Shown here: positions 1-11,465 of the stretch, one piece after another
Layout of the letters: each line of letters begins with the position of its first letter
Position numbering within the stretch: the stretch's first letter is position 1
DNA from: Roseovarius sp. Pro17
GTDB taxonomy: Bacteria > Pseudomonadota > Alphaproteobacteria > Rhodobacterales > Rhodobacteraceae
Reading direction: 5' to 3'
Length of the DNA stretch: 64,000 bases
Assembly: GCF_035599575.1 (NCBI RefSeq)
Contig: NZ_CP141179.1
Span: forward strand, 1,736,001-1,800,000
Program-made: the position numbers and the translations under genes
Notes under the pieces: generated by a model
The model's input: only the letters and a program-made list of their open reading frames with translations
Database searches by the model: none
Told to the model about the DNA's origin: nothing

Positions 1-1
1 G

Positions 2-1150
2 GATAGCGCAGCAAAGGGCGACGTCGTAGCAGACCGCCCGCAAGGCGCCCGTGTGATCAAGATGAAGCGCGCCGATCTTGACGCAGCCCTCGCCGACAGC
101 GATCTTTACGAAGAGATGGAAGAGGCTGCTGGTCCCAGCGATCTGAGCCCTGAGGCCGAGACCGATCTCCAACGCGAGCTGGCCGAGGTCGAGGCCGAAT
201 TGGAGCATTCGCGCGCACCCAACGCACAGATTCCCCATCCCACATACGCGCCCGTGCCCACGACCGACGCCGATATCGAGGCCGATATCAAGGACCATGC
301 CGACAAAGATACCGACGACGATGTTGACCGCGAAGTGGCGGCGGCTCTTCCCAAGGGGGACGACAATACGCAGGATGACGGCAAGGGGATTGAGGCCGAA
401 CAGCACGAGGCCGCGCCTCAAAACGATCCCGGACGTGCCGGGCGCCTAGGTGCCCCAGCGTCCGACGCGCAGGCCGCGCGCATATTTGATGAGGCCAACA
501 CCCAGTTGGGTGAGCCTGAATCGAACAAGCGCCGCAGCGTCATTCAGCATCTACGCGCTGCCGTCGCCGCCACCAGGGCCGAGCGCCGCGCAGGCGTCGC
601 CATGCAGGAGGATGTCGACGATCAGCCCTACCGCAACGATCTGCAAAGCGCCGTGCGTCCCCGCCGCCCGCACCCTGTTGCAGCTTCGGCAACACCGCGC
701 CCGGCGGCGAGCATGGCAATCCGCCCCGCCCCGCTCAAGCTGGTGGCAGAGCAGCGCATCGACCAACCGACGCAGCCCGTACGCCCGCGTCGCATCACCC
801 GCGCCGACGTGGCGATGACGCCACAGTCGGACGACGACGCCCATGCACCCGACGCCATAGCCAGCAACAGCGATCACGCTGGTTTTGCCAAGTTCGCCGA
901 GCAGATGGGCGCGAACAGCCTGACCGACCTGCTTGAGGCAGCAGCGGCCTACATGGCCGATATTGAGGGCACGCCACAATTTTCACGCCCCATGCTGATG
1001 CAGAAACTGCGCGAAGCGAACGACGACGAATTTTCGCGTGAGGATGGTCTGCGTTCGTTCGGGCAATTGCTGCGCCAAGGCAAGCTCCAAAAGCTGAAAG
1101 GCGGACGTTTTGCCGTGACTTCAGTGACGGATTTCCGCCAGTCAGCCTGA
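2..1150 (+). CDS. hypothetical protein, 5' end outside window
   Basis: The reading frame is open from the first complete codon of the window. The first in-window start candidate, a GTG at 53, has no ribosome binding site, so the gene probably begins upstream. About 270 residues are acidic and Ala/Pro/Arg-rich, look disordered and follow no known fold. The last 85 residues (from about FAKFAEQMGANSLTDLL to the end) look like a compact helical domain with a final GGRFAVT strand, winged-helix-like by eye. I do not recognise a function. A strong terminator follows directly, so this gene ends its transcript. Confidence 0.75.
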   Translation, partial: DSAAKGDVVADRPQGARVIKMKRADLDAALADSDLYEEMEEAAGPSDLSPEAETDLQRELAEVEAELEHSRAPNAQIPHPTYAPVPTTDADIEADIKDHADKDTDDDVDREVAAALPKGDDNTQDDGKGIEAEQHEAAPQNDPGRAGRLGAPASDAQAARIFDEANTQLGEPESNKRRSVIQHLRAAVAATRAERRAGVAMQEDVDDQPYRNDLQSAVRPRRPHPVAASATPRPAASMAIRPAPLKLVAEQRIDQPTQPVRPRRITRADVAMTPQSDDDAHAPDAIASNSDHAGFAKFAEQMGANSLTDLLEAAAAYMADIEGTPQFSRPMLMQKLREANDDEFSREDGLRSFGQLLRQGKLQKLKGGRFAVTSVTDFRQSA

Positions 1151-1170
1151 GGTCAACGCTCTGCAAACGA

Positions 1171-1204
1171 AAAACGCTGCCGAAGGATACTTCGGCAGCG
1201 TTTG
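1171..1204 (+). terminator. rho-independent terminator
   Basis: A perfect 12-bp stem (1174-1185 with 1190-1201) closes a 4-base loop GATA. An A run precedes it and T-rich sequence follows (TTTGCGTTTTTA). It lies 20 bases after the stop of the first gene and before the convergent fasciclin gene. With A on one side and T on the other it could also serve the minus strand. Confidence 0.85.
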
Positions 1205-1250
1205 CGTTTTTAGCTCCGCGCAGGGCGGACGGGCCGCCCCGCTGGGCCGT

Positions 1251-1727
1251 TTACATAGACGGCATCAGCACGCTGTCGATGACATGGATGACGCCATTCG
1301 ACGCCTCGATATCGGCCGTGGTGACGTTGGCATCATTCACCATGACGCCGCCCTCGGTTTTGATCGTGACATCGCTGCCCTCGACCGTCGCGGCGGTCAT
1401 GCCATCGCTCAGATCGCCCGACATAACTTTACCAGCAACGACGTGATAAGTCAGGATCGCGGCCAGCTTGTCCTTATTTTCGGGCTTTAGCAGGTCCTCG
1501 ACGGTGCCTTCGGGCAGTGCCGCAAAGGCATCGTCAGTGGGGGCAAACACGGTAAAGGGGCCTTCTCCCTTGAGCGTCTCGACCAGGCCTGCGGCCTCGA
1601 CTGCAGCAACCAGCGTGCTGAACGAGCCCGCTTCGACCGCGGTGTCGACAATGTCTTTGTCGGCCGCGAACGCGGGGAATGCCATTGCCGTGGAGGCAGC
1701 GAGCGCCATAAAGGTTCTACGGATCAT
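1251..1727 (-). CDS. fasciclin-domain secreted protein
   Basis: A 158-residue exported protein. Residues 1-21 form a signal peptide ([11 protein letters not shown]...AFA|ADK). The rest is a single fasciclin (FAS1/beta-Ig-H3) domain with the hallmark segments [15 protein letters not shown], the central YHVV motif and the C-terminal [14 protein letters not shown]1 domains mediate adhesion or protein-protein contact, and single-domain periplasmic versions are common in Rhodobacterales without a defined partner. The gene stands alone, convergent with the upstream gene. Family assignment is firm; the biological role is unknown. Confidence 0.93.
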   Translation of the reverse strand: MIRRTFMALAASTAMAFPAFAADKDIVDTAVEAGSFSTLVAAVEAAGLVETLKGEGPFTVFAPTDDAFAALPEGTVEDLLKPENKDKLAAILTYHVVAGKVMSGDLSDGMTAATVEGSDVTIKTEGGVMVNDANVTTADIEASNGVIHVIDSVLMPSM

Positions 1728-1926
1728 TCTGAAAACTCCTGTCTGAGTGTCGCCATTATCAGCGATGGGAGGGTTACGCGCCGCTCCCTAAACAGGATCA
1801 CTCACATATTCGTGATGGGCGGCGCGCCACGACATCCCGCCCCTTGGCCGCCACATCGCTGCCAAATTAGGCACATTTTTACGTATTAGCGTCATTCCTA
1901 AGCGAACCAGAGACATAGGATGGCAC

Positions 1927-2109
1927 ATGCAGCATTTCGTATTCGATGCGCCCACACCCGCGCGCCATGCACGCCTGTTCGAGCTGATCCGCCAGCAAAA
2001 CCGCGCATCTAGCATCTCTAAACGCTTGAAATCCATACCTCTTCCAGCGCCAGGCGTTTTGGCTGAGATCGCAAACCGCGCCGCTGCCTCATGGCAGAAA
2101 ATCTGCTGA
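1927..2109 (+). CDS. candidate small protein (60 aa)
   Basis: A 60-codon frame starting [20 protein letters not shown], with AGGAT about 6 bases before the ATG and third positions mostly G or C at first. It overlaps the 3' end of the convergent rlmE gene by 21 bp. It has no membrane segment and no motif I know. The 360-base stretch between the fasciclin gene and rlmE (1728-2088) holds nothing else I can support. It may be spurious. Confidence 0.3.
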   Translation: MQHFVFDAPTPARHARLFELIRQQNRASSISKRLKSIPLPAPGVLAEIANRAAASWQKIC

Positions 2110-2829
2110 GTCTCGGCCGCGAAACCCTGTCGCAACTACGAATTTCTCGGAACTGTCCGAACGGGACGCAGGCGGCTTGACGTTTGAGACCTTGGTAAAT
2201 CGTTGCTTGAGCAGCTTTTGCAGCTCGCCCTCGGCGCCGCCGGCCAGCACCTTGGACACGAACGTGCCGCCTTCTTCCAGTACATCAAAGGCGAAATAGG
2301 CCGCCGCCTCGCACAGCGAAATGATCCGCAGGTGGTCGGTCTGCTTGTGACCCGAACTGGAGGCGGCCATGTCCGACATTACAACATCGGCGGGGCCACC
2401 CAGCCACTCCTTGACCTGCTGGTCCGCGCCTTCGTCCAGAAAGTCGAGCTGATGCAGGGTCGCGCCGACAATCGGCTCCATTTCTTGCAGATCGATGCCC
2501 AGGATCGTGCCGACGGCCTTGCCGGTCCTTTCGCCGAGCGCGTTGATGCGCGGCACGGCGACTTGAACCCACCCGCCGGGCGCGCACCCCAGATCGACGA
2601 CGCGCGCGCCGGGCACGAGAAAGCGGAACTTATCGTCTACTTCCATGATCTTGTAGGCGGCACGCCCGCGATAACCTTCGGCCTGCGCGCGCTTGACATA
2701 AGGATCGTTGAGCTGGCGTTGCAGCCAGCGCGTTGATGACGCCTTGCGGCCCCGCGCGCTTTTGACCCTGATCGTCAGGTCGCGTTGGCCGCGCCCTGAC
2801 GTATTCTTGCCATCCGGTCCCTTATTCAT
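2089..2829 (-). CDS. rlmE: 23S rRNA (uridine-2552-2'-O)-methyltransferase RlmE
   Basis: FtsJ/RrmJ-type methyltransferase that 2'-O-methylates U2552 in the 23S A-loop late in 50S assembly, using S-adenosylmethionine. It shows the SAM-binding motif [12 protein letters not shown], the catalytic Lys in the [10 protein letters not shown] stretch, and [19 protein letters not shown] with the catalytic Asp. At 246 residues it is a little longer than E. coli RlmE (209) because of an N-terminal basic extension ([20 protein letters not shown]), as is usual in alphaproteobacteria. The ATG overlaps the stop of the upstream ppx gene by 4 bp (ATGA), so the two are translationally coupled. Confidence 0.96.
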   Translation of the reverse strand: MNKGPDGKNTSGRGQRDLTIRVKSARGRKASSTRWLQRQLNDPYVKRAQAEGYRGRAAYKIMEVDDKFRFLVPGARVVDLGCAPGGWVQVAVPRINALGERTGKAVGTILGIDLQEMEPIVGATLHQLDFLDEGADQQVKEWLGGPADVVMSDMAASSSGHKQTDHLRIISLCEAAAYFAFDVLEEGGTFVSKVLAGGAEGELQKLLKQRFTKVSNVKPPASRSDSSEKFVVATGFRGRDSADFLP

Positions 2830-3944
2830 GCGTCCTCCTCAATACTCAGCACGCCGTCCGCCGACATCTGAGCGTATAACATCCCCTCGCGCAGCCCGCG
2901 ATCAGCGACCGACAGGCGGTCCGTCGGCCAACAACGCAAAAGCGCCTGCAAAATCGCCACGCCCGACATAATCAGCGCATGCCGGTCCAGCCCGATGCGA
3001 GGATCAAGCCGCCGTCCCTCGGGTCCGAGGGTCAGATAGCTACGGATCACTGTGTCGATCTCGTCCGAGGTCATGCGCAGGCCATCGACGCGATTGCGAT
3101 CATACCGCTTGAGGTTCAGGTGGCTGGCAGCAACTGTCGTGACAGTGCCGCTGGTGCCGACGATCTGAAATCCCTCGCGCGTCTGCTCGCTTTTGTAGGG
3201 TGCGAATTCCACCAGATTTTCCTCGAAAAACCAGCTCATCAGGGCGAAACGCGCTGCGTCGTCAGCGACGTCACGGAACTGGTCGCGCAATGTGGCAACG
3301 CCCAAGGGTACGCTAATCCAGTCCACCACGCGCACGTGCGGACCATCCTCGGCTCTGCACGTATTGAAACCGCCATGCAGGCGCATAATGGCACGCCGTC
3401 GATCAGCACGTGGCACGTCGGTCAGATCAATCCACACCAACTCGGTCGAGCCGCCACCGATATCAACGACCAGAAGCTGATCGGTTTCGGGGCTGACCAG
3501 TGGCGCGCAGCTAACGACGGCCAGTTGCGCCTCTTCAAGGGGCGTAATCACGTCCAGTGTCAGCCCCGTCTCGCGCCGCACACGCGCCATGAACGACGCG
3601 CCGTTATCCGCGCGGCGGCATGCCTCGGTCGCGATGAGGCGCATGGATTTGACCTTGTGACGTTTGAGTTTCTGCTGGCACACGCGCAACGCCTGTATCG
3701 TGCGCCCGATGGAGGCGCGCGATAACTGGCCGGTCTTTTCCAGACCGGCGCCCAACTGCACCGACTTGCTAAAACTGTCGATCACACGGAATTGGCTGCC
3801 GCGGGGCTCCGCGATCAGCATCCGGCAGCTATTGGTACCCAGATCAAGCGCCGCATAGAGCGGCGACCGTTCGGGCGGTTTCGGCGCGGGGCTCTCAACC
3901 GGTATAGGGATTGCGCCCGCACCTTGGGGACGCTTGGGCGTCAT
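2826..3944 (-). CDS. ppx: Ppx/GppA family phosphatase
   Basis: Exopolyphosphatase/guanosine pentaphosphatase family, ASKHA fold. The phosphate-1 loop is [11 protein letters not shown] (about residues 33-43), the phosphate-2 loop is [13 protein letters not shown], and a later GTSGTVTT completes the nucleotide/polyphosphate site. I chose the ATG at 3944 (MTPKRPQ) because GGAAGG precedes it and the longer frame upstream has no family similarity. This gives 372 residues, the short form without the C-terminal HD domain of E. coli Ppx. It may hydrolyse polyP or pppGpp; sequence alone cannot tell. It forms an operon with rlmE through a 4-bp overlap. Confidence 0.9.
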   Translation of the reverse strand: MTPKRPQGAGAIPIPVESPAPKPPERSPLYAALDLGTNSCRMLIAEPRGSQFRVIDSFSKSVQLGAGLEKTGQLSRASIGRTIQALRVCQQKLKRHKVKSMRLIATEACRRADNGASFMARVRRETGLTLDVITPLEEAQLAVVSCAPLVSPETDQLLVVDIGGGSTELVWIDLTDVPRADRRRAIMRLHGGFNTCRAEDGPHVRVVDWISVPLGVATLRDQFRDVADDAARFALMSWFFEENLVEFAPYKSEQTREGFQIVGTSGTVTTVAASHLNLKRYDRNRVDGLRMTSDEIDTVIRSYLTLGPEGRRLDPRIGLDRHALIMSGVAILQALLRCWPTDRLSVADRGLREGMLYAQMSADGVLSIEEDA

Positions 3945-4188
3945 AGGGAACGCCTTCCATTTCGAGTTGCTCCCAAGGTATGACCTACGCCGCCCCTGCG
4001 CAAGCCCGCAGCCACTAACCGCGCCCCTCATAAACGACATGAAAATTATGGGGTGCCCCCAGCCATGGCCGCACGCGCCAGGATGGGTTAGCAAAAACAC
4101 GTCGCGCAGGGCGCGCGTTGGGTCGAAAACAGGCACCGCATGCGGCAGAGCGTGCAATAGATAGGGGCCAACAGCTGAGGGAATCATC

Positions 4189-4509
4189 ATGGTCGATGTC
4201 ACAATAGTCTACTGGCGGGACATTCCTGCTCAGGTCATGGTCGGCAAAGGCCGCCACGGCACTAAAAAACAACTGACCGAGCGGTTCGAGCAGGCCATAG
4301 ACCGCGCCGCCATGAAGATCGGCGCAGACGGCAGCGACGCCTACCTCGCCGAATGGCGCAAGGCCGCGCCCTATCCTGTCGAGGGCGAACCCACAGACGT
4401 GGTTGAAGCCGAGGCCGCGCGCATCGAGGCGGAATATGACCGCGAGCGCATCAAGGCGCTGATCGCAAATGACGGCTGGAACGAAGCAGACGCGACCCCT
4501 CAGGAATGA
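4189..4509 (+). CDS. small 'virulence factor' family protein (PF13769-like)
   Basis: A 106-residue soluble protein, MVDVTIVYWRDIPAQVMVGKG, with the conserved GRHGTKKQLTERFEQAID segment. I recognise it as the small family that databases name 'virulence factor' (PF13769). The name is inherited; nothing here suggests virulence. It is the first gene of a plus-strand cluster with methylenetetrahydrofolate reductase and a methyltetrahydrofolate:corrinoid methyltransferase. That association recurs in alphaproteobacteria and points to a part in corrinoid-dependent one-carbon transfer. Exact biochemical role unknown. Confidence 0.8.
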   Translation: MVDVTIVYWRDIPAQVMVGKGRHGTKKQLTERFEQAIDRAAMKIGADGSDAYLAEWRKAAPYPVEGEPTDVVEAEAARIEAEYDRERIKALIANDGWNEADATPQE

Positions 4510-4535
4510 CCCCAACCGGGATTAAGGAGGCTTTC

Positions 4536-5468
4536 ATGGCCCTTTTGAACTTTAGAAAGCGCGGCCACGCCGCCCCTGCGACGCCGCCCGCCGCCGTTCA
4601 GGCACTGCTCAAGGACTATTCCATCGAGGTGATGCCGCGCACAGCCGAGAAGGTCGAGAATTTCCGCGATCTGCTGCCCGAGGGCACGCGCGTCTACATC
4701 GCCCATATCGAGGGCACGCCGATCGAGGATATGGTCGCCACCGCCAAGCGTCTAGCCGAGGACGGCTATCCCGTCATGCCACATTTCCCCGCGCGCATCA
4801 TCAAGGACCGCGCGACACTGGCCGACTGGATCGCACGCTATCAAGGCGAGGCGGGCGTCGATCAGGCATTGGTTCTGGCGGGCGGTGTGACGCACCCGCA
4901 TGGCGATTACGACAGCTCGATGCAGCTGCTGGAGTCAGGCGAATTCGGCAAGGCAGGGTTCAAGCGTCTGCATGTCGCAGGCCATCCCGAGGGCAACCGC
5001 GATATCGACCCGTCAGGCGGGATGGAGAACGTGACTGCCGCGCTGAAATGGAAGCAGGCCTTTGCCGACACATCCGACGCCGAGATGGCGCTGGCTACGC
5101 AGTTTGCCTTTGAGGCCGGACCGATCATCGAATGGGCCGATAGCCTCAAGGCCGCTGACATCGACCTGCCTATTCATATCGGCATCGCCGGCCCGGCCAA
5201 ACTACAAACGCTCATTAAATTCGCCATCGCTTGCGGTGTCGGCCCATCGCTAAAGGTGCTGCAAAAGCGTGCGATGGACGTGACCAAGCTGCTGCTGCCA
5301 TATGAGCCGTCGGAGATTATTTCCGAACTGGCCGCGCATAAGGCAGCCAACCCCGACTTCAACATCACCAACGTGCATTTCTTTCCGCTCGGCGGTATCA
5401 AGGCGAATGCAACATGGGCCATCGAAAATGCAGGCGCGTCTGGCGTGCCTGCCTCGGCCCTGCAATAA
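4536..5468 (+). CDS. methylenetetrahydrofolate reductase
   Basis: TIM-barrel flavoenzyme of the MetF/COG0685 superfamily that interconverts 5,10-methylene-THF and 5-methyl-THF. The start is set at ATG 4536 (MALLNFRKRG) by a perfect AAGGAGG 6 bases upstream; an ATG at 4506 lacks this. The 310-residue length fits the family. Visible blocks are YSIEVMPRTAEKV, the VLAGGVTHPHGDY region and HIGIAGPAKLQTLIKFA. It lies between the PF13769-like gene and the corrinoid methyltransferase gene, so it probably feeds methyl groups to or from that enzyme rather than serving methionine synthesis alone. Confidence 0.9.
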   Translation: MALLNFRKRGHAAPATPPAAVQALLKDYSIEVMPRTAEKVENFRDLLPEGTRVYIAHIEGTPIEDMVATAKRLAEDGYPVMPHFPARIIKDRATLADWIARYQGEAGVDQALVLAGGVTHPHGDYDSSMQLLESGEFGKAGFKRLHVAGHPEGNRDIDPSGGMENVTAALKWKQAFADTSDAEMALATQFAFEAGPIIEWADSLKAADIDLPIHIGIAGPAKLQTLIKFAIACGVGPSLKVLQKRAMDVTKLLLPYEPSEIISELAAHKAANPDFNITNVHFFPLGGIKANATWAIENAGASGVPASALQ

Positions 5469-5485
5469 TTGACCAAGGAACACAC

Positions 5486-6544
5486 ATGACCCGCACTATC
5501 GTCGAGAGCAAAACGAAAACCGCCGTCATCGGCTTTGACGAACCCTTTTGCGTCATCGGCGAGCGCATCAACCCAACGGGGCGTAAAAAACTGGCGGCCC
5601 AGTTGGAGGCGGGTGATTTTTCGACCATCGAAATGGACGCCGTCGCACAGGCCAATTGCGGCGCGACTGTCCTCGATATCAACGCGGGTGTCGTCTATAA
5701 CTCGAACCCCAACCCGAACGAAACCGAACCACCGCTGATGACCAAGATCGTCGAGCTGGTTCAGGGGCTTGTCGATCTACCGCTGTGCATCGACAGTTCG
5801 GTTCCTGCCGCGCTTGAGGCCGGATTGAAGACGTGCGAGGGCCGCCCCCTGCTGAATTCAGTCACCGGCGAGGAAGAGCGGCTGGAATTCGTGCTGCCGC
5901 TGGTTAAGAAATATAACGTCCCCGTTGTGGCCATTTCCAACGACGATACCGGTATTTCCGAGGATCCCAACGTGCGTTTTGAGGTGGCGAAAAAGATCGT
6001 CCAGCGCGCTGCTGATTTTGGCATCCCCGCGCATGACATCGTGGTCGATCCGCTCGTCATGCCAATCGGCGCGATGGGCACGGCGGGTCTTCAGGTCTTT
6101 GCCCTCGTGCGTCGCCTGCGCGAGGAGTTGGGCGTGAACACCACGTGTGGCGCATCCAACATCAGCTTTGGTTTGCCCAACCGGCACGGTATCAATAACG
6201 CCTTCCTGCCCATGGCGATGGGCGCTGGCATGACATCGGCTATCATGAACCCGGTCGGCCTGCCTGTTCCACCCTCGAAAATCGCGGAAAAGCGGGCCGA
6301 AGTCGCCGCTACCGGCCTTGAGATTCCTGAGGACATGGATGACGAAACATTCTGCCAACTCTTCGGCCTTGGCAGCACCCTGCCCAAAGCGGGCAGCGAG
6401 ATGGAGGCGATTCGCGCCGCCAATTTCCTGACCAATAACGACGCGCACGGCGGCGAATGGATCAAGTTCAACAAGCCGCCGCCCAAGGTCGGCGAAGAGG
6501 GCCGCGGCCGGGCGGGCCGCATCGGCGGGCGTCGTCGCCGCTGA
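5486..6544 (+). CDS. methyltetrahydrofolate:corrinoid methyltransferase
   Basis: A 352-residue pterin-binding (dihydropteroate synthase-like) TIM barrel, as in AcsE/MtgA and the folate domain of MetH. Motifs include VIGERINPTGRKKL at the N-terminus, TVLDINAGV, LCIDSSVPAALEAGL and GASNISFGLPNR, the last typical of methyl-THF:corrinoid methyltransferases. ATG 5486 is preceded by AAGGAA; the longer frame runs back into the reductase gene. The C-terminus ends in a Gly/Arg-rich basic tail. It should move a methyl group between THF and a corrinoid protein, but no corrinoid protein is encoded nearby. Confidence 0.9.
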   Translation: MTRTIVESKTKTAVIGFDEPFCVIGERINPTGRKKLAAQLEAGDFSTIEMDAVAQANCGATVLDINAGVVYNSNPNPNETEPPLMTKIVELVQGLVDLPLCIDSSVPAALEAGLKTCEGRPLLNSVTGEEERLEFVLPLVKKYNVPVVAISNDDTGISEDPNVRFEVAKKIVQRAADFGIPAHDIVVDPLVMPIGAMGTAGLQVFALVRRLREELGVNTTCGASNISFGLPNRHGINNAFLPMAMGAGMTSAIMNPVGLPVPPSKIAEKRAEVAATGLEIPEDMDDETFCQLFGLGSTLPKAGSEMEAIRAANFLTNNDAHGGEWIKFNKPPPKVGEEGRGRAGRIGGRRRR

Positions 6545-6567
6545 AAAATATTTGAACTGAGCGATAA

Positions 6568-6590
6568 GGCCCTGCTTTGGCGGGGTCTTT
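6568..6590 (+). terminator. possible terminator after the one-carbon cluster
   Basis: An 8-bp stem with two G-U pairs (6568-6575 with 6580-6587) closes a TTTG loop and is followed by TTTGCAC. It sits 24 bases after the methyltransferase stop. The hairpin is short and the T tract weak, so the call is tentative. Confidence 0.45.
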
Positions 6591-6759
6591 GCACATTAGC
6601 CGCAAAAATATCACACTTTGGCCCCAATGTATTGTCATTCAAATTTGAGCGGTATTTCGCTGGGTGAATTCTAATCACTTCGGTTTGACGTGAATTTGTA
6701 GGACATAAACCCGCGAGCGCCGGAAGAGCGCCACAGGCAGACGAAACCACGAGGGACCG

Positions 6760-7314
6760 ATGACAATTCAATTCACCGCCAAGTCATGGCGTATAGCGCC
6801 GCTATTGTGCGCCGCCGCACTCACTCTTTCGGCTTGCGCAGGCGCACCCCGAACGCAAGAGATCAACCACGGCAGCATTGACCCGGTCCGCGAGGCTATG
6901 GCCCTGCGCGAGGCCGCGACCCTGCGCGCCAAAGGTGCGCGCGTCTGGTGCGTACCCTTTGCGCGCAACGTCAGCGGCATCAACATTCGCGGCAACGCGC
7001 ATACATGGTGGGGCAAGGCCAAGGGCGGATTCGAGCAGAGTCACACCCCCGCCATCGGCGCGGTCATGTCCTTCCGTTCGACCCCGTCGATGCCCCTCGG
7101 TCATGTCGCCGTCGTGTCTCAAATCGTGTCCGAGAACCGCATTCTGATTGATCACGCCAATTGGCACCGCGATCAGATCAGCCAAGATATGGCGGTGATC
7201 GATGTATCGGACAAGGGTGATTGGTCGGCCGTGCGTCTCGAAAGCAATCCCGACGCTTTCGGCGGCGTTTATCCGGTCAATGGCTTCATCCTCCCGCCCA
7301 ATCATGGCGGTTAA
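6760..7314 (+). CDS. CHAP-domain lipoprotein
   Basis: A 184-residue lipoprotein with lipobox LSAC at Cys26. The mature part is a CHAP (Cys/His amidohydrolase/peptidase) domain: catalytic Cys64 in VWCVPFARN, His115 in LGHVAVV and the polar third residue Asn134 in DHANWH. CHAP enzymes cut peptide or amide bonds in peptidoglycan, so a periplasmic cell-wall remodelling role is likely. The gene stands alone. All three active-site positions are intact. Confidence 0.9.
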   Translation: MTIQFTAKSWRIAPLLCAAALTLSACAGAPRTQEINHGSIDPVREAMALREAATLRAKGARVWCVPFARNVSGINIRGNAHTWWGKAKGGFEQSHTPAIGAVMSFRSTPSMPLGHVAVVSQIVSENRILIDHANWHRDQISQDMAVIDVSDKGDWSAVRLESNPDAFGGVYPVNGFILPPNHGG

Positions 7315-7483
7315 AGAACGTCACTCAACCCGCTGATTAAGCGTACTTTTAGCGAAGCGTACCTGGCTGGACCCATGCAAGCTGCGCTGCTCTTTGCGAC
7401 TAATTATGTTGCTGATTTTATCTGTTAAGAGATTTTTACCCCCTCCACGCGATCATGCGACGTGGGTTTAAAGGGGGAAATTC

Positions 7484-8656
7484 ATGCTGTTACCTCAAAT
7501 CATTGGCTCTTTGGCCGTCGTGGCTGTGCTCGCTTCTGTCTATGGCGTGATCAGAACACGAATGAGCGACTCCAAAGCTCAGATCGTTTTGGGGCTGGCC
7601 TTTGGTTTGATCGCCATGTTCCAGATGAATGCGCTAATCGAAATAGTGCCCGGCGTCATCCTTGACATGCGCAACGTACCAGTCGCTCTGGCGGGCGCAT
7701 TCCTCGGCTGGCGCGGCGCGCTGCTGTGCCTTGCTATTGCGGCGGCGACACGATTTTCCATCGGTGGTGTTGGAATGCCCTCGGGGATCGCGGCCATGAC
7801 CATCGCCTGCCTTGCAGGTCATGTCTGGGACCGCTGTACGTTGCGGGCAACGCGCCGCAATATATGGCAGTTTTTGGCGCTGGCCGTTTTGGTCAGCGGG
7901 CATATAGGTGCTGCGGTTTTACTGCCTTGGGACGTCTGCCTAGCGTTTTTTGCTACAGCCGCCCTGCCGATGACCGCCCTGAACATGCTGTCGATTCCCA
8001 TCGCCGCCGTGTTTCTTGAGCGTGAAAGATTACGCATGATGGCCGAGCGCGCGCTGATTGCCGGACAGACGCATGACCCGGTTAGCGGGCTTGTCAGTTT
8101 TGCCCAATTTACTGCAGAGGCAACGGCACTGCTGCGCAGCGATTGCAACGGTCGCGTCGCCGGATTCATCATAGTGCGCGCCCTTGGCAGCACCCGCTTG
8201 GCCAAAGAACTGGGGCGCGATGTGTTTCGTCAGGCCCAAGGCGCGATGCGTCTTCGCATGCAAGAGTTGGACGTAAGTGGCCTTCCGATTGCGGTGACTG
8301 CGGATGATCGGCTCGTCATGGCGCTGGATTTCCGCCAAGTGGCGGAAAGCGAGCGTATCGCCACTGAGGTGCGCCGTATTCTGAATGACCACGCCTATCA
8401 CGTTGCGGGCGATACGGCGCTACGGATGACCGTGTCGATCGGCATCCACCGCACTCCGACGCTGGATCAATTGACCGCCCATCTCGAAGATGTCGCATTC
8501 AGCAGCGCCGGTTTAACCAAAGTGGCGCGCAAGCGACGTGCCCGGCCCTTCCGTGACCTTGGAGGGCACAACCGCACGACAGCGATCGAGCGCCCGGAGC
8601 AAGAGCGCCTCTTTACAGCAGCGAGCGTTCTGCTGGCATGTAAACAAGCCGGGTGA
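7484..8656 (+). CDS. 5TM-receptor-type membrane protein with degenerate GGDEF domain
   Basis: The N-terminal 175 residues hold five to six membrane helices of LytS/YhcK 5TM type, with the conserved stretch VPGVILDMRNVPVALAGAFLGWRGA cut here as VPGVILDMRNVP and LAGAFLGWRGA. A GGDEF-like domain follows (about 195-345), seen from HDPVSGLVSF (the usual DxLTGL position) and MTVSIGI. The GG(D/E)EF signature is replaced by ADDRLVM (273-279), so it is unlikely to make c-di-GMP and may bind nucleotide or only transmit a signal. ATG 7484 follows AAGGGGG. No operon partner. Confidence 0.82.
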   Translation: MLLPQIIGSLAVVAVLASVYGVIRTRMSDSKAQIVLGLAFGLIAMFQMNALIEIVPGVILDMRNVPVALAGAFLGWRGALLCLAIAAATRFSIGGVGMPSGIAAMTIACLAGHVWDRCTLRATRRNIWQFLALAVLVSGHIGAAVLLPWDVCLAFFATAALPMTALNMLSIPIAAVFLERERLRMMAERALIAGQTHDPVSGLVSFAQFTAEATALLRSDCNGRVAGFIIVRALGSTRLAKELGRDVFRQAQGAMRLRMQELDVSGLPIAVTADDRLVMALDFRQVAESERIATEVRRILNDHAYHVAGDTALRMTVSIGIHRTPTLDQLTAHLEDVAFSSAGLTKVARKRRARPFRDLGGHNRTTAIERPEQERLFTAASVLLACKQAG

Positions 8657-10594
<1,938 letters not shown>

Positions 10595-11465
10595 GCGAGC
10601 GGGGTCTGAGCGACAGCATCGATCGGTCGATAGTGCGGCTCAGGAGTTGGCCGGTCGATCGACATCAAGCAGCCCGCCGAATGGGTCGGCAAGTTGATCC
10701 TCGGCAGATCGGCGCCCCGCTGCGCGCATTGTGCCACGCGACGGCAGTGGCAACGTGGGTCGCCTCGACGAGTTCGGTGATGCTGGCCTCAGAGCACAGC
10801 GCATCGTCTCGGACCCTGCCTGCCAGCCGAACGCGACCTCCGCTTCGTAGTTCGGCCGACGGAGGCGTGGATTGCAATCCACATCCTGCTCTTGGGTCAC
10901 TCAAATTTCGGCGTTGTCTTGGATCGTCAACTTCTCTCAACAGACAGAGTATGTGTTGCCGCTGATCGCCCGATTCTTGACCTTTGAGCATGTAGCAGCA
11001 CGAGTCGTAGATCGGGCAGCGAATCTCGTTAGGGCCGCGAGGCGGAGGGCCAACGCGCCTTAGCGCATGTTCATGCGAGCTTTATTAGTTTCGTCCGCTT
11101 AGTTCTCGCCCTGTGGGGATCACTGTCGCGTTTCGTTGGCTGCGGCGCCCGGAATGCGAGGAACGACGCCCGCCACCGTGCCGGTGATAACGTTACGAAA
11201 CAGCATGACGCAGGCGATGCAGGACACCCGGCGGATCGAGGCACCGACCGAATGCGATCAGCGCTATTGGCTTGTCGCGCGCGCGGCAGATGATCTTTCT
11301 GACGAGCGAGAGCGGCTTTTTCTTGCGACCCACCAAAAGCGTCTCAACGGTCTTGGCGCGGCAACTTTTGGTCGGCTAGGCGAGCATGCGGATTGCACCC
11401 GCAGGAACGCAATCGATTTGCCGGGATGCAACCCACCCCGGCAAACATAGTCTCCCCTTGCGCAG
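10595..11465 (+). other. 871-base stretch without a supported gene
   Basis: Neither strand has a frame with a recognisable motif or a good ribosome binding site. Some short frames with coding-like stretches (minus strand about 10640-10990, plus strand about 11136-11450) could be eroded gene remnants, but I cannot name them. A 9-bp hairpin at 11417-11445 sits next to the end of the C45 gene. Confidence 0.5.
11417..11445 (-). terminator. hairpin after the C45 hydrolase gene
   Basis: Perfect 9-bp inverted repeat TTTGCCGGG / CCCGGCAAA with an 11-base loop, 20 bases beyond the stop of the minus-strand C45 gene. There is no long T run, so it may be a weak terminator or an mRNA 3'-end stabiliser. 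Confidence 0.4.

Noticed and set aside
1788..2135. A 115-codon minus-strand frame between the fasciclin gene and rlmE
   Set aside because: Cys/Trp/Arg-rich translation without motif or ribosome binding site; it overlaps the end of rlmE.
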